DNA of 64,000 nt from CAYLLS01 sp964385015 (GCA_964385015.1 CAYLLS010000001.1:465273-529272), one strand, 5' to 3'; shown: positions 30,763-41,745, numbered from the stretch's first letter. Made by a program: numbers and translations. Notes: generated by a model from the letters alone, not told the origin.

Positions 30763-33648
30763 CTAACTATGCCTCTTTCTTTTTTTTTTATTTTTACGAG
30801 ACATAAATAAACGTCTTTCTTTACGATTTAATGCATTAGATTTATCAACTTCATTGTCATTAATATTTTTATTCATATCATTAAACATATTAAATTTATT
30901 AAAATTACAGATATTTTCTTTATTCATATACATATTTACATGTGTATTATTATTTAACAGGATATTGTCTTTTATTTCTAATTTAAAAACTTTTGCCAAA
31001 ACATCATTTCTAATATGAGCAATCATATTCATAAAAATACGATATCCTTCCTTTCTATACTCTTGTTTTGGATCTTTTTGAGCATAACCACGAAATTGAA
31101 TACCTTCTCTTAAATGTTCCATAATTTGTAAATGATCTTTCCATTTTTCATCTATAACATTTAAATAAACATATCGTTCAAAATTACGCATAATATCCAA
31201 TCCTATATTACGTTCTTTTATACAATAATAATTTTCAATTTTTAAAAAAATACTATCCATAAGATCATCACTATCAACAAAACATCCTTCTAAATTAAGC
31301 ATAATATTAAATAAATTTTTAACACTAATATTTAAATCATTTAAATGATGATCACACACATGTTTATTATTATCCAACACAATCTGTACTAAATTAATAA
31401 TAGATTGTTCAACCAAGTCAAAAATTAAATTACGTATATCTTTTTTGCCTAATACTTGTAAACGCAAATTATAAATAATAATACGTTGTTGATTAATAAC
31501 ATCATCATAATCAATTAACTGCTTGCGTGAATCAAAATAAAAACTTTCCACACGTTTTTGAGCATTAGCTATAGATTTAGATACTAATACATGCTTAATA
31601 GGAATCCCCATCCCAATACCTAATTTATCCATTATATTCATAATTTTACTAGAACCAAATATACGCATTAAATTATCTTGCAAACTTAAATAAAATGAAG
31701 TAGATCCAGGATCACCTTGTCTACCAGATCTACCTCTTAATTGATTGTCTATTCTTCTAGATTCATGACGTTCAGTACCAATAACTCTTAATCCTCCAAC
31801 TTTCAACACATTTATTCTTTCTTTATTACAAATCTCAATTGCTAATTTTAATTCCTTATTATATAAATCTATAGACTTTAAATAAAACCAACTTTGATCT
31901 ATAAATATATCTCCTGATGACACATAATCACTATCACAATAATTATAATCAATATTAATAAAATGATGTTTATCATATTTGCTTTTATAACTTAATGAAT
32001 TAATATCAATAAACTCTGGTTTTCCAGTTAAAAAACTAAAATCAAAACTACTAGAACAATGTTTATTCATTAATATCGCAACTTTTGTTCTAGACATAAA
32101 TTCTGCATCTCCACCTAAAATTATATCCGTTCCCCTTCCAGCCATATTAGTAGCAATAGTAACAGAACCTAATCTACCAGCTTGAGCAATAATGCCAGCT
32201 TCTTGTTTATTTCGTTTAGCATTTAAAACATTATGATTAATTCCTAATTTTAATAAATTTTTAGAAATAAATTCTGATTGTTCAACAGAAATTGTTCCAA
32301 CTAAAACTGGTTGTTTTTTATCATAACTCAATAAAATATCATCTAATATAGCATTGAACTTTTCCATTTTTGTTTTATAAATAACATCATTATAATCTAT
32401 TCTAATCAAAGGCTTGTTAGTAGGAATAACAACTACATTTAATCCATAAATTTCAGAAAATTCTTCTGCTTCTGTATCTGCTGTAGCAGTCATCCCACTT
32501 AATTTAGTATACATTCTAAATAAATTTTGAAATGTAATTGTAGCTAATATTTGATTTTCAGTCTGAACACTTAAATTTTCTTTAGCTTCTATAGCTTGAT
32601 GAAGTCCATCTGACCATCTTCTACCATGCATTAATCTTCCAGTATGTTCATCAACAATAACTATTTTATTATTCTCTATAACGTAATCAACATCTCTCTT
32701 AAATAAAGAGTGAGCTCGCAAAGCTTGATTTAAATGATATAATAAATTGATATTAATAGGATCATACAAATTATCTATATTCAATAAATTTTCACATTTA
32801 TTAATACCATTTTCAGTTAACATAATAATTTTAGATTTTTCATCAATACTAAAGTCAATATTATTATATAATTTATAAATAATATTATTAATTTCAAAAT
32901 ACTTATTAATATTGCTCTTAGCATCACCTGATATAATCAATGGTGTTCTTGCTTCATCAATTAAAATAGAATCAACTTCATCAATAATAGCAAATACATG
33001 ATCACGCTGCATATAATGATCTAAAGAAAATTTCATATTATCTCTTAAATAATCAAATCCAAACTCATTATTTTGTCCATAAATAATATCTGATTTATAA
33101 ATACTATGTTTTTTACTATCATTTGTATTAGAAGTTAATACATTAACATTCAACCCTAAAAATTTATATATACGTCCCATCCATTCAGCATCTCTAGCAG
33201 CCAAATAATCATTCACAGTAACTATGTGAACACTTCTACCAGTTAAACTATTTAACACAGCAGGTAATGTTGCTGCTAATGTTTTCCCTTCACCTGTTTT
33301 CATTTCAGCAATACAACCATTATTTAATACTATACCACCTATAAGCTGAACATTAAAATGACGCATATTTAACACACGTTTAGAAACTTCACGAACAATA
33401 GCAAAAACTTCATTTAAATAAACATCTAAAATTTTATTAATTTTATGTTTATTAAGTTTTCCACTAGATTCTTCATGATTAATTTTTGTTGAAATAATTG
33501 TCTTATAATTTAAAATCATTTTACGTAAATTTATATTAGATAATTTTTTTATCTTAGTTTCTAAATTATTAATAGCTATAACTCTAGATTCAATTTTTTT
33601 TAATTCACGTTGATTTTTTGTATTAAATATTAATTTTATTAAATTCAT
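30763..33648 (-). CDS. secA: Preprotein translocase ATPase SecA
   Basis: Motor of Sec protein export. Walker A is in EMKTGEGKTLAATLPA (about 113-128), the DEAD region in IIDEVDSILIDEARTPLIISG (about 220), MSGMTATADTEAEEFSEIY near 380 and the GRSGRQGDPGSTSFYLS block near 645. VDVIN-type C-terminal scaffold: VIDEKWKDHLQIMEHLREGI. Length 961 exceeds the usual 830-900: an insert of roughly 60 residues sits before the RVIGTERHESRRIDNQLRG motif, as in several delta-type SecA proteins. The zinc-binding tail is absent; instead it ends with a basic RRLFMSRKNKKKRKR run. Operon with rsmA. Head to head with pccB. Confidence 0.97.
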   Translation of the reverse strand: MNLIKLIFNTKNQRELKKIESRVIAINNLETKIKKLSNINLRKMILNYKTIISTKINHEESSGKLNKHKINKILDVYLNEVFAIVREVSKRVLNMRHFNVQLIGGIVLNNGCIAEMKTGEGKTLAATLPAVLNSLTGRSVHIVTVNDYLAARDAEWMGRIYKFLGLNVNVLTSNTNDSKKHSIYKSDIIYGQNNEFGFDYLRDNMKFSLDHYMQRDHVFAIIDEVDSILIDEARTPLIISGDAKSNINKYFEINNIIYKLYNNIDFSIDEKSKIIMLTENGINKCENLLNIDNLYDPININLLYHLNQALRAHSLFKRDVDYVIENNKIVIVDEHTGRLMHGRRWSDGLHQAIEAKENLSVQTENQILATITFQNLFRMYTKLSGMTATADTEAEEFSEIYGLNVVVIPTNKPLIRIDYNDVIYKTKMEKFNAILDDILLSYDKKQPVLVGTISVEQSEFISKNLLKLGINHNVLNAKRNKQEAGIIAQAGRLGSVTIATNMAGRGTDIILGGDAEFMSRTKVAILMNKHCSSSFDFSFLTGKPEFIDINSLSYKSKYDKHHFINIDYNYCDSDYVSSGDIFIDQSWFYLKSIDLYNKELKLAIEICNKERINVLKVGGLRVIGTERHESRRIDNQLRGRSGRQGDPGSTSFYLSLQDNLMRIFGSSKIMNIMDKLGIGMGIPIKHVLVSKSIANAQKRVESFYFDSRKQLIDYDDVINQQRIIIYNLRLQVLGKKDIRNLIFDLVEQSIINLVQIVLDNNKHVCDHHLNDLNISVKNLFNIMLNLEGCFVDSDDLMDSIFLKIENYYCIKERNIGLDIMRNFERYVYLNVIDEKWKDHLQIMEHLREGIQFRGYAQKDPKQEYRKEGYRIFMNMIAHIRNDVLAKVFKLEIKDNILLNNNTHVNMYMNKENICNFNKFNMFNDMNKNINDNEVDKSNALNRKERRLFMSRKNKKKRKRHS

Positions 33649-33819
33649 ACTTTAAACACCACAACAAATATACTGTTAAACATATTAGATTATATAATAT
33701 TCATAACATCCATAACAAAAAACTAAAACAAATATTATATTGTTAAAATCATTTTTTTATAATAAATATTACTTAATATCATATTAAATAACATAAAAAA
33801 TATATTGAGAATATAATCA

Positions 33820-35394
33820 ATGAATACTATAAATATAGATAACAAAACACAACAACAAAGAGATATTTTAAAAAATAAAAATTTTTTATCTTTAAACAGA
33901 CAAAATAAAAATAAACATATCAAACCACATCATTTAGGGAAATTAACGGCAAGAGAAAGAATAAACTTATTGTTTGATAAAAATTCTTTTACTGAATTAG
34001 ATCGTTTTAGAGTACATAGATGTTATAATTTTAACATTCATAAAACTCAAATTTTAGGAGATGGAGTTATAACTGGATTTGGCACTATTAACAACAGACA
34101 AATTTTTGCATATGCTCAAGATTTTACTGTCTTTGGTGGATCACTATCGGAAGTACATGCACAAAAAATATGCAAAATTTATGACATGGCATTAAAAATA
34201 GGCGCACCAATCATAGGAATGATAGACTCTGGAGGCGCTAGAATTCAAGAAGGAGTTGCTGCTTTAGCTGGCTATGGAGAAATATTTTATAAAAACACTA
34301 TAGCTTCCGGAGTTATACCACAAATATCTATTATTATGGGGGCTTCTGCTGGAGGTGCCGTTTATTCCCCTGCATTAACCGATTTCACATTAATGATAGA
34401 AAAAACTAGTTATATGTTTCTTACTGGACCAAATGTAATTAAAGAAGTTACTCATGAAATAATTAGTATGGAAGAATTAGGAGGAGCATATACTAATAAT
34501 AAAAAAAGTGGCAATTCACATTTTTTATATAAATCAGACATAGAAGCAATACAAGGAGCAAAGAAATTATTATCATTCCTGCCAAACAATAATACAGAAC
34601 AACCATCTACTCATGAAACTAACATATATCATAATAAAACATTAAATCAACAATTAAAAAACATAATACCATCTAATCAAAATAAACCTTATGATATAAA
34701 ATCTATAATTTTATGTATAATAGATAATAATTCTTTTTTAGAAATTCATAAATATTTTGCTAATAACATAGTAATAGGCTTTGCAAAAATAAATGGGCAC
34801 ACTGTAGGCATCGTTGGCAATCAACCTCAAGTTTTAGCAGGTTCATTAGATATTAATGCATCTAACAAAGCTGCAAGATTTATCAGAATATGTGATTCTT
34901 TTAATATACCTATAATTACATTAGTTGATGTTCCTGGATTTTTACCTGGATTATCACAAGAATTGGGAGGCATCATACGTCATGGAGCAAAGCTATTATA
35001 TGCATATTCAGAAGCAACTGTTCCTAAAATAACAATAATTTTACGAAAAGCATATGGTGGAGCATATTGCGTAATGGGATCTAAACATATAGGAACAGAT
35101 TTAAATTTTGCTTTACCAACAGCAGAAATAGCTGTCATGGGGGCAAAAGGCGCTATAAACATTTTAATAAAAAACCAAACCATGATAAAAAATAATAATA
35201 CATTAAACATAAATAACATGTTAACAGAATACCATGATAAATACGAAACACCATATGTAGCAGCCGAATTAGGTTACATAGATGAAATTATTTTCCCAGA
35301 ACACATAAGAGCAAAATTAATACAATCATTATCTATTTTAGAAAATAAAAGAATTATCAATCTACCTAAAAAACATGGTAATATACCACTATAA
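33820..35394 (+). CDS. pccB: Acyl-CoA carboxyltransferase, PccB-like
   Basis: Carboxyltransferase subunit of a propionyl-CoA (or acetyl/acyl-CoA) carboxylase. It has GKLTARERINLLFD (about 46-59), AYAQDFTVFGGSLSEVHAQKI (about 98-118), MIDSGGARIQEGVAAL and MGASAGGAVYSPALTDF, then the second carboxyltransferase half (LVDVPGFLPGLSQELGGIIRHGAKLLYAY; RKAYGGAYCVMGS). 524 residues is a full PccB. It forms an operon with a biotin carboxylase and a biotin carrier in separate genes. The usual substrate would be propionyl-CoA to methylmalonyl-CoA for entry into the TCA cycle, but specificity cannot be fixed by eye. Start chosen at ATG 33820; ribosome site weak. Confidence 0.9.
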   Translation: MNTINIDNKTQQQRDILKNKNFLSLNRQNKNKHIKPHHLGKLTARERINLLFDKNSFTELDRFRVHRCYNFNIHKTQILGDGVITGFGTINNRQIFAYAQDFTVFGGSLSEVHAQKICKIYDMALKIGAPIIGMIDSGGARIQEGVAALAGYGEIFYKNTIASGVIPQISIIMGASAGGAVYSPALTDFTLMIEKTSYMFLTGPNVIKEVTHEIISMEELGGAYTNNKKSGNSHFLYKSDIEAIQGAKKLLSFLPNNNTEQPSTHETNIYHNKTLNQQLKNIIPSNQNKPYDIKSIILCIIDNNSFLEIHKYFANNIVIGFAKINGHTVGIVGNQPQVLAGSLDINASNKAARFIRICDSFNIPIITLVDVPGFLPGLSQELGGIIRHGAKLLYAYSEATVPKITIILRKAYGGAYCVMGSKHIGTDLNFALPTAEIAVMGAKGAINILIKNQTMIKNNNTLNINNMLTEYHDKYETPYVAAELGYIDEIIFPEHIRAKLIQSLSILENKRIINLPKKHGNIPL

Positions 35395-35413
35395 CATACA
35401 AATATAAATACCT

Positions 35414-36925
35414 ATGAAATACAATATTAAAACTATAAATAAAATTTTAATTGCTAATAGAGGTGAAATAGCAATTAGAATTATAAGAACATGTGAAGAA
35501 CTTAACATTAAAACAGTAGCTATTTTTTCAAACATAGATAAAAATGCTCAACATATTCAATATGCATCAGAAGCTTATTTTTTAGGAAATTCATATCTAC
35601 AACAATCATATTTATGTATAGATACAATAATTAAAATTGCTAAAATATCTAATGCTGATGCTATTCATCCAGGATATGGATTTTTATCTGAAAACTTAAA
35701 TTTTATAAAAGCAATAGAAAAAGCACAATTAATATTTATAGGTCCAACATCTCAAACAGCTGAAATCATGTCTAATAAAAATAAAGCACGTCAATTTGTA
35801 AAAAAACACAATATTCCTGTTATACCAGGATTTATTAATACAATAAATAATAAAGAAATATCATTAGAACAAATAAAAAATATCAATTTTCCTATTATGA
35901 TCAAAGCATCAGCTGGTGCTGGTGGAAAAGGTATAAAAAAAATCATACATAAAGAAGATTTTACTTATAATTTTATTCAATTACAACATGAAGCTAAAAA
36001 ATTATTTAATAATAATGAACTTTATATTGAACAATATATATCAGAAGCTAAACATATTGAAATACAAATTGCATCTGATTCTTATAACAATGTTATATAT
36101 TTTCCAGAAAGAGAATGTTCTGTACAAAGAAGAAACCAAAAAATTATTGAAGAATCACCAAGCAGTTTTATTGACGATACACTAAGACATAAAATAGGAA
36201 ATATAGCTATTTATATTGCACAAAAATCTAATTATTTGGGACTAGGAACAATTGAATTTTTAATTGATAAAAATAAAAACATATATTTTATGGAAATGAA
36301 TACAAGATTGCAAGTAGAACATCCAATTTCTGAAATGATTACTGGTATAGACATGGTAGCTATGCAAATTCATATAGCAAACAACAAACCTATATTATAT
36401 AAACAATCAAATATTAAATATTATGGATGGTCAATTGAAGCTAGAGTTTGTGCTGAAAATCCAGAAAAAAATTTTATTCCTACACCAGGAATAATAAAAA
36501 ATTTTAAACAACCTGGTGGTCCATTCACTAGAATTGATAGTGGGATAACTAATTTCAGCACAATTCCTATAGAATATGATTCAATGATAGCTAAAATTAT
36601 TACATGGGGTACTTCAAGAACAATTGCCATTAATAGACTATGTAGAGCATTACAAGAAACAACTATTACAGGCATTACAAATAATATAAATTTTTTATAT
36701 CAAATCTTAAAACATAAAGATTTTCAAACAGGAGAATATAATACTAATATATTGAAAGATTTTTCATTTAATCATAATTATAAAAACACATCATTAACTT
36801 TAATTGCTGCTACTATATTCAATATTGAAAAAAATAAATCACATATATGTACAACAGACAACACACATAAAAAACACATATCTTACTGGCGCAAATTAAG
36901 CATATTTAATACTACACTTCAATAA
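35414..36925 (+). CDS. Biotin carboxylase subunit of acyl-CoA carboxylase
   Basis: ATP-dependent biotin carboxylase. KILIANRGEIAIRIIRTCEEL opens the protein; HPGYGFLSEN near 84 and the glycine-rich ATP loop KASAGAGGKGIK near 163-174 follow, then RECSVQRRNQKIIEESPS and FMEMNTRLQVEHPISEMITG with catalytic residues, ending with RVCAENP. Length 503 is that of a free biotin carboxylase domain with a short extension. Twenty bases after pccB and 18 before the biotin carrier gene. Shared function with the operon: carboxylation of biotin on the 179-residue protein. Could also serve acetyl-CoA carboxylase, as AccC. Confidence 0.92.
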   Translation: MKYNIKTINKILIANRGEIAIRIIRTCEELNIKTVAIFSNIDKNAQHIQYASEAYFLGNSYLQQSYLCIDTIIKIAKISNADAIHPGYGFLSENLNFIKAIEKAQLIFIGPTSQTAEIMSNKNKARQFVKKHNIPVIPGFINTINNKEISLEQIKNINFPIMIKASAGAGGKGIKKIIHKEDFTYNFIQLQHEAKKLFNNNELYIEQYISEAKHIEIQIASDSYNNVIYFPERECSVQRRNQKIIEESPSSFIDDTLRHKIGNIAIYIAQKSNYLGLGTIEFLIDKNKNIYFMEMNTRLQVEHPISEMITGIDMVAMQIHIANNKPILYKQSNIKYYGWSIEARVCAENPEKNFIPTPGIIKNFKQPGGPFTRIDSGITNFSTIPIEYDSMIAKIITWGTSRTIAINRLCRALQETTITGITNNINFLYQILKHKDFQTGEYNTNILKDFSFNHNYKNTSLTLIAATIFNIEKNKSHICTTDNTHKKHISYWRKLSIFNTTLQ

Positions 36926-36943
36926 AAACAATATGGATTATAT

Positions 36944-37483
36944 ATGACAAAATTTATAGGAATCATCAATAATAAAGAACATATAATAGAATATAATAAC
37001 AATATACATAATAAATTACATCAATCAAACATTACCATTAATAAAAAAAAATATAATATATATTTAATATCAATAATAAACAATATAATGTCTATTATGA
37101 TCAATAATAAATATTATAAATTTGATATACAATATCAATATGATAATAATAGTACATTATATAACAATATAAATATTAACTTCAATAACTACACTACAAC
37201 AATTAAATTATATAATGAAAAATATAAATATATTATAGACAACCCAAATGAAAAAACAAATGCTAAAGAATATACAACAATAAAATCTGAAATGCCAGGT
37301 AAAATTATTAAAATATTTGTGAAAAACAATCAAATAATTAAACAAAACCAAAAATTATTTATTATAGAAACTATGAAAATGGAAAATGAAATCAAATCTC
37401 CCACTAATGGCATTATTCAATCAATTAATATCATTCCACAACAGACTATTAATGCTAATGATATTTTAATTACAATTAAATAA
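36944..37483 (+). CDS. Biotin carboxyl carrier protein (biotinyl domain)
   Basis: 179 residues. The last 75 or so form a biotinyl domain: MPGKIIKIFVKNNQII and the biotinylation motif IETMKMENEIKSP, with the modified Lys in MKM, followed by NGIIQSI. The first 100 residues are a poorly conserved, Asn-rich linker-like region, comparable to the BT segment that binds the carboxyltransferase in PCC-type enzymes. It completes the three-gene acyl-CoA carboxylase operon. A biotin ligase must exist elsewhere. Convergent with def, 23 bases away. Confidence 0.88.
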   Translation: MTKFIGIINNKEHIIEYNNNIHNKLHQSNITINKKKYNIYLISIINNIMSIMINNKYYKFDIQYQYDNNSTLYNNININFNNYTTTIKLYNEKYKYIIDNPNEKTNAKEYTTIKSEMPGKIIKIFVKNNQIIKQNQKLFIIETMKMENEIKSPTNGIIQSINIIPQQTINANDILITIK

Positions 37484-37506
37484 TTACATAAATAAAAACA
37501 ATAATT

Positions 37507-38028
37507 TCAATATGACTTTAAATGTTTTAACATTTTCCTTTGTATTATTCGCTTCTTTATATGACTTTGATAATCAATCCATAAAACTCCATTTAAATGA
37601 TCTAACTCATGTTGTATACAACCTGACACTTGAGATGTAACTTGAATAATTTTTTCCATATTGAAAATATTTACATATCTAACAATAATATTCTTAAATC
37701 TTGTCACTGTTCCTTGTTCTCCAGGTATAGACAAACATCCTTCTTCCCATGTAAAATAATTATATTTTCTTATAATAACAGGATTAATAAAAACCTCATA
37801 TTCATCTATATTATCAATATAATTATCAAATATACTTTTTTTTAATACAAATACACGTTTATGAACACCAATTTGCGAAGCAGCAATACCAATACTATTA
37901 TTATAATACTCCATAATTTTAATCAAATTATATACTAAATTTTCAATTGCCTTATCAATACTTATAATCGGACTACATATTTTTAAAAGTGCTACATTAG
38001 GCCATATTAACACATTACGACTTATCAC
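37507..38028 (-). CDS. def: Peptide deformylase
   Basis: Removes formyl from nascent protein N-termini. The three metal-site motifs are visible: GIAASQIGV (near residue 46-54, canonical GIGLAAPQ, here with Ser for Pro), EEGCLSIPG (near 93-101) and QHELDHLNGVLWID (near 138-151), with the Cys and two His in place. Length 173 is standard. No fmt gene is adjacent. A gap of 350 bases lies upstream. Confidence 0.94.
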   Translation of the reverse strand: MISRNVLIWPNVALLKICSPIISIDKAIENLVYNLIKIMEYYNNSIGIAASQIGVHKRVFVLKKSIFDNYIDNIDEYEVFINPVIIRKYNYFTWEEGCLSIPGEQGTVTRFKNIIVRYVNIFNMEKIIQVTSQVSGCIQHELDHLNGVLWIDYQSHIKKRIIQRKMLKHLKSY

Positions 38029-38382
38029 TTAACATACCTATAAACAAATAATATATATATTAAAACATAAACTACACATAACATAAATATATAATATGAT
38101 AAATATATATATCCTAATTAAAGATAAACTAAAATTATATAATGATACATAATTAAAATAAAACAAACAAAAATTAATGAACCTTATTAATGATTATACA
38201 CCACCAATAAATAATTATATATACATATATTAAAAAATATAAATATACATAAATAATAACAAATAATATATTAATAATATAGCATCATTTATTAGAAAAA
38301 AACAAAATCATATTAAAATTAAATATATTTATAAAAAATTACATATAAACATTTATTATTATAAAATATATGTCATATAAAA
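38029..38382. other. Gene-free AT-rich gap
   Basis: About 350 bases upstream of def and downstream of the secretin gene. Only short AT-rich runs; no tRNA-like fold, coding frame or hairpin with a T-run that I could support. A promoter for def is expected in it, but none stands out. Confidence 0.55.
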
Positions 38383-40440
38383 TCATCTTTTATCTTTGTT
38401 TAATGAAACAATTGAATTAACATTATAAGTTAATTTTTTTAAATAAATTTTTTGATAATCCATATGATGCCTAATAATATAAGGAGTCAAAATAATTAAT
38501 ACATTAGATTTTTCTTGTTTTTCATCATAATAATAAAAAAATTTATTTATTAATGGAATATAACCAATCCATGGTATTTTTTTTATTTCTTTATAAATTT
38601 TATGATTTATTAATCCACCTATCATTACTGTTTCTCTATCATTTGCAATTACAGTTGTTTTAATATTCTGAGTATTAATAATTGGATAACTATTATATTT
38701 AAATATACTATTATTATTAATATCATTCATGATTTGATGAATTTCAAATCTAATTTGATCCAAATTATTAACATGTGGAATAATAGATAATTCAAATTTT
38801 ATATCTTCATATAATGATATATTATTTTTATTTAAATCATATTTATTTTTATATTTCTCATCTATAGTAAACATATTGTATATGGGAATTTTTTTACCAA
38901 TAGACATTTTAGTCTTTTCATTGTCTAACGTTATAATAGAAGGTGTAGCTAAAATATTGATATGATTATCAATTTCTAACATATGCAATACATTATTCAC
39001 ATTTATATCTTTTATCACATCTAATTTAACAAATTTAATAATTTTACTCATCAATTGTAATATTTCAGAACATGCAGAAACATTATAAGAATAATCAATA
39101 AAATAATATATCATATCTTTTATTATATTAGCAAAATAACATGAAATATTGCTTAATATATAATTGAAATTATTTAATAAATCAATTTTATATAATTTAT
39201 TTTCATTTAATATTATTTCTATTACAGCTGCTTCAACAAAAACTTGCACCCTTGGCCTATCTAATTTCTCAATAATTTTACACAATGACTTAAAATCTTG
39301 AAAACAAGATGCTATAATTAAAGAATTTGTAACAACATCAGCTCTAATATTAATATTTCCTTTAAATAAAGAATTTACTTTGTTGTAAACATTATGTTTT
39401 ATATTAACATTATAATTTAATTCTTTAATTAAACTAGATAAAGTAATAGATAATTTTTTTGCATCATTATTTTTTAACATATATATATGAATTTTACCAT
39501 AAGAACCGCCATCTAAAGAAGAAATATCTAACATCATTACAATTTCTTTAATTTTTATAAAATCATAATCAGATGCAATAATTAATAATTGATTAGTTCT
39601 AATATCAGCTATAATTTTTTCAAATTTAAAAGATTGAAAAAATAAATCCCTATTTAATTTGCTATAAACAATAGAAGAATAAGAAGATACTAATCCCAAT
39701 GGAGGTTCAAAAATCTCTTGCAATTTATTTTTAATATCAATAACATCACTATACATTAGACTAATCACATGTATTCTATTAAATAATTCTATTTTATCAA
39801 TTTTATATAAAAAATGTAATATACTCTTTATATTAGAAACACTATCTGTAATAACTAATAAATTATTATCTATAATATGTAATTTTCCACTATAACTAAT
39901 CAAATTATTAATAAATCTTTTAACAGTATTATTAGATATATGTCTTAATTTATAAATATAAGTAATAATTTCCTCATTAAAAGGTAATTTATCAGAATTT
40001 GCAAATACTCTTAATCCAGACTGATTAGATATATGTTTATCTATAATTTTATAAAAATTTCCAACTTGTACTAAAGCAAAATTATGTGCAGATAATATCA
40101 TTTGAAAACTATTCCATGCCTCATCAATATTCATTAAGGTTCTGCCAATAATTGTAATATTCTTTAAATTATTCAACTCAACAAATAAAACAAAATTTTT
40201 ACAACTAATTCTACTAATATGATCTATAATTTCTACCATATTAACATTATTAAAATTCCATGGAAATTTACCAGTAGGAATGGTACAAGGAACAACTTTG
40301 ACAGAAGCATTATTAGAATCATTAAAAACAGCTGTTGGTGGCTTTAATAAATCACTAGCTATATTTGCTTTACTAATACATAAACATAATATATTTAACA
40401 ATATAATATAGACAATATTACAACAAACCATATGCATCAT
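38383..40440 (-). CDS. gspD: Secretin (GspD/PilQ family)
   Basis: Outer-membrane secretin channel, 685 residues with an N-terminal signal segment (about 5-25). N0-type domain: IDHISRISCKNFVLFVELN and FYKIID (about 70-130). N1/N2-type repeats: GKLHIIDNNLLVITDSV near 190 and IIADIRTNQLLIIASDYDF. The secretin C-domain shows IVTNSLIIAS, LATPSIITLDNEKTKMSIGKKIPI, RETVMIGGLI and IPWIGYIPLINKFF, ending with ILTPYI. This fits GspD of type II secretion better than PilQ. No other secretion gene is near, so it is a lone secretin in this window. It ends 350 bases before def and borders the accessory island. Confidence 0.85.
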   Translation of the reverse strand: MMHMVCCNIVYIILLNILCLCISKANIASDLLKPPTAVFNDSNNASVKVVPCTIPTGKFPWNFNNVNMVEIIDHISRISCKNFVLFVELNNLKNITIIGRTLMNIDEAWNSFQMILSAHNFALVQVGNFYKIIDKHISNQSGLRVFANSDKLPFNEEIITYIYKLRHISNNTVKRFINNLISYSGKLHIIDNNLLVITDSVSNIKSILHFLYKIDKIELFNRIHVISLMYSDVIDIKNKLQEIFEPPLGLVSSYSSIVYSKLNRDLFFQSFKFEKIIADIRTNQLLIIASDYDFIKIKEIVMMLDISSLDGGSYGKIHIYMLKNNDAKKLSITLSSLIKELNYNVNIKHNVYNKVNSLFKGNINIRADVVTNSLIIASCFQDFKSLCKIIEKLDRPRVQVFVEAAVIEIILNENKLYKIDLLNNFNYILSNISCYFANIIKDMIYYFIDYSYNVSACSEILQLMSKIIKFVKLDVIKDINVNNVLHMLEIDNHINILATPSIITLDNEKTKMSIGKKIPIYNMFTIDEKYKNKYDLNKNNISLYEDIKFELSIIPHVNNLDQIRFEIHQIMNDINNNSIFKYNSYPIINTQNIKTTVIANDRETVMIGGLINHKIYKEIKKIPWIGYIPLINKFFYYYDEKQEKSNVLIILTPYIIRHHMDYQKIYLKKLTYNVNSIVSLNKDKR

Positions 40441-41069
40441 AATTAACTTCTACAAAAATAAATTATAATTTTTATATGAAACAGATATCATGAAACTCTA
40501 TATAAAAACAATTATATATTTGAATAAAATTTAAAATCTAACTAGCATATATTATACTTAAATTATATTATATTACTATAAAAATTATATCACACTTACA
40601 TCATTAATATATAAATGTTATATATTAATATATGTTATATTTAAACAAATAAATTCAATGCATTGTAATTAATTTTATTTTTACAAATACAAGAACTATG
40701 CTTTATCAAAAATAATAAATTCTAGATATATATCACTATCTTAAATACTTAACTATAATATATTTAATAAATATTTTTACATTAAATCATTGTGATATCC
40801 ATACATTATGTTTATATTATATATACATAATTCAATATCACATCTTAATATATATATTAACTTAATTCAAATTAAAATTTTTTCATATAAAATAAAATTT
40901 TTATTAATGAAACACATATAACTATATAATTAATTAAACAATATTGATTAATATAATTATTTCATACTTTAATTGCACATTGATTATTAAGATATTATAT
41001 GCGGTTATTTTTTATCCAACTTGACTTTTATCTATATTAAACAATAATCAAATTATAAATCATATTTAG
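40441..41069. other. Gene-free AT-rich gap at the left edge of the island
   Basis: About 630 bases of AT-rich DNA after the secretin start. No coding frame or RNA gene that I can support. Some bases near 41000 (GCGGTTATTTTTTATCCAAC) are less AT-rich and may mark where the imported segment begins. Confidence 0.5.
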
Positions 41070-41328
41070 CGAAATAATCTAGATATATTTGATGATGCAC
41101 AAATACAATATATTATTCATCACATAAATGATTTAATTGAAGAACAAGAGATTAATCAGCAAAAATTAAATCAAGAACAAATAGAACATATATTAGAGCT
41201 AATTAAAAATATGCAAGCACAAATTGTGTAATAATAATTTTTGGTATAGAATTTATATTTCAACTGAAGTTATTGTATCAGCTATTATTACATATTTTCT
41301 TGTTAAAAAGAAAGAATCAAAAACTTAG
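41070..41328 (+). pseudogene. Remnant of a coiled-coil plus membrane-segment protein, copy 1
   Basis: An open frame (41070-41231) without a usable start codes a charged helix, LIEEQEINQQKLNQEQIE, and stops with TAA. In another frame the next 95 bases code a membrane-like segment, TEVIVSAIITYFLVKKK, ending at a TAG (41326-41328). Together they read as one small protein split by a frameshift. A second similar remnant lies at 41446-41745. Family unknown; holin-like or coiled-coil membrane protein architecture. Confidence 0.45.
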
Positions 41329-41445
41329 GAATAAAAAATTCTTATTTTAAGAAATATCATAATGAAGATGAAAATAGTAATAGCGATAACGACAACCTAG
41401 TAGGATAATTTTTTATATAATATACTAATGTTCTTATATTGCTAA

Positions 41446-41745
41446 AATAATATTAAACAGAAAATTGTTCAAAGCATATATAATGCAATTTACATAATAC
41501 CACAAAAATTACCAATTAATTATTACCAAATTGTTAAGAAAATACAGCTAGATTATCCAAATATAGTTAAACAAAGTAATAATAAAATTAATTCAAAACA
41601 TATAGAACTAATATTAAAAGAAACTAAAAAGATACAAGAAGAAATTAAAAATTATTATTTTTTGGGAAGCGTTAAAATTGTAATAGCATGTTTTCCACTT
41701 ATAATTAAAATATTAAAATATATTAACCAAGAAAAAGAAAAATGA
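41446..41745 (+). pseudogene. Remnant of a coiled-coil plus membrane-segment protein, copy 2
   Basis: An open frame of about 99 codons with no ATG, GTG or usable TTG at its start, so it looks truncated. It codes a charged helix (HIELILKETKKIQEEIK), a hydrophobic segment (VKIVIACFPLIIKIL) and a lysine-rich end, the same layout as the remnant at 41070-41328. Its stop is TGA. No family recognised. Confidence 0.45.
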
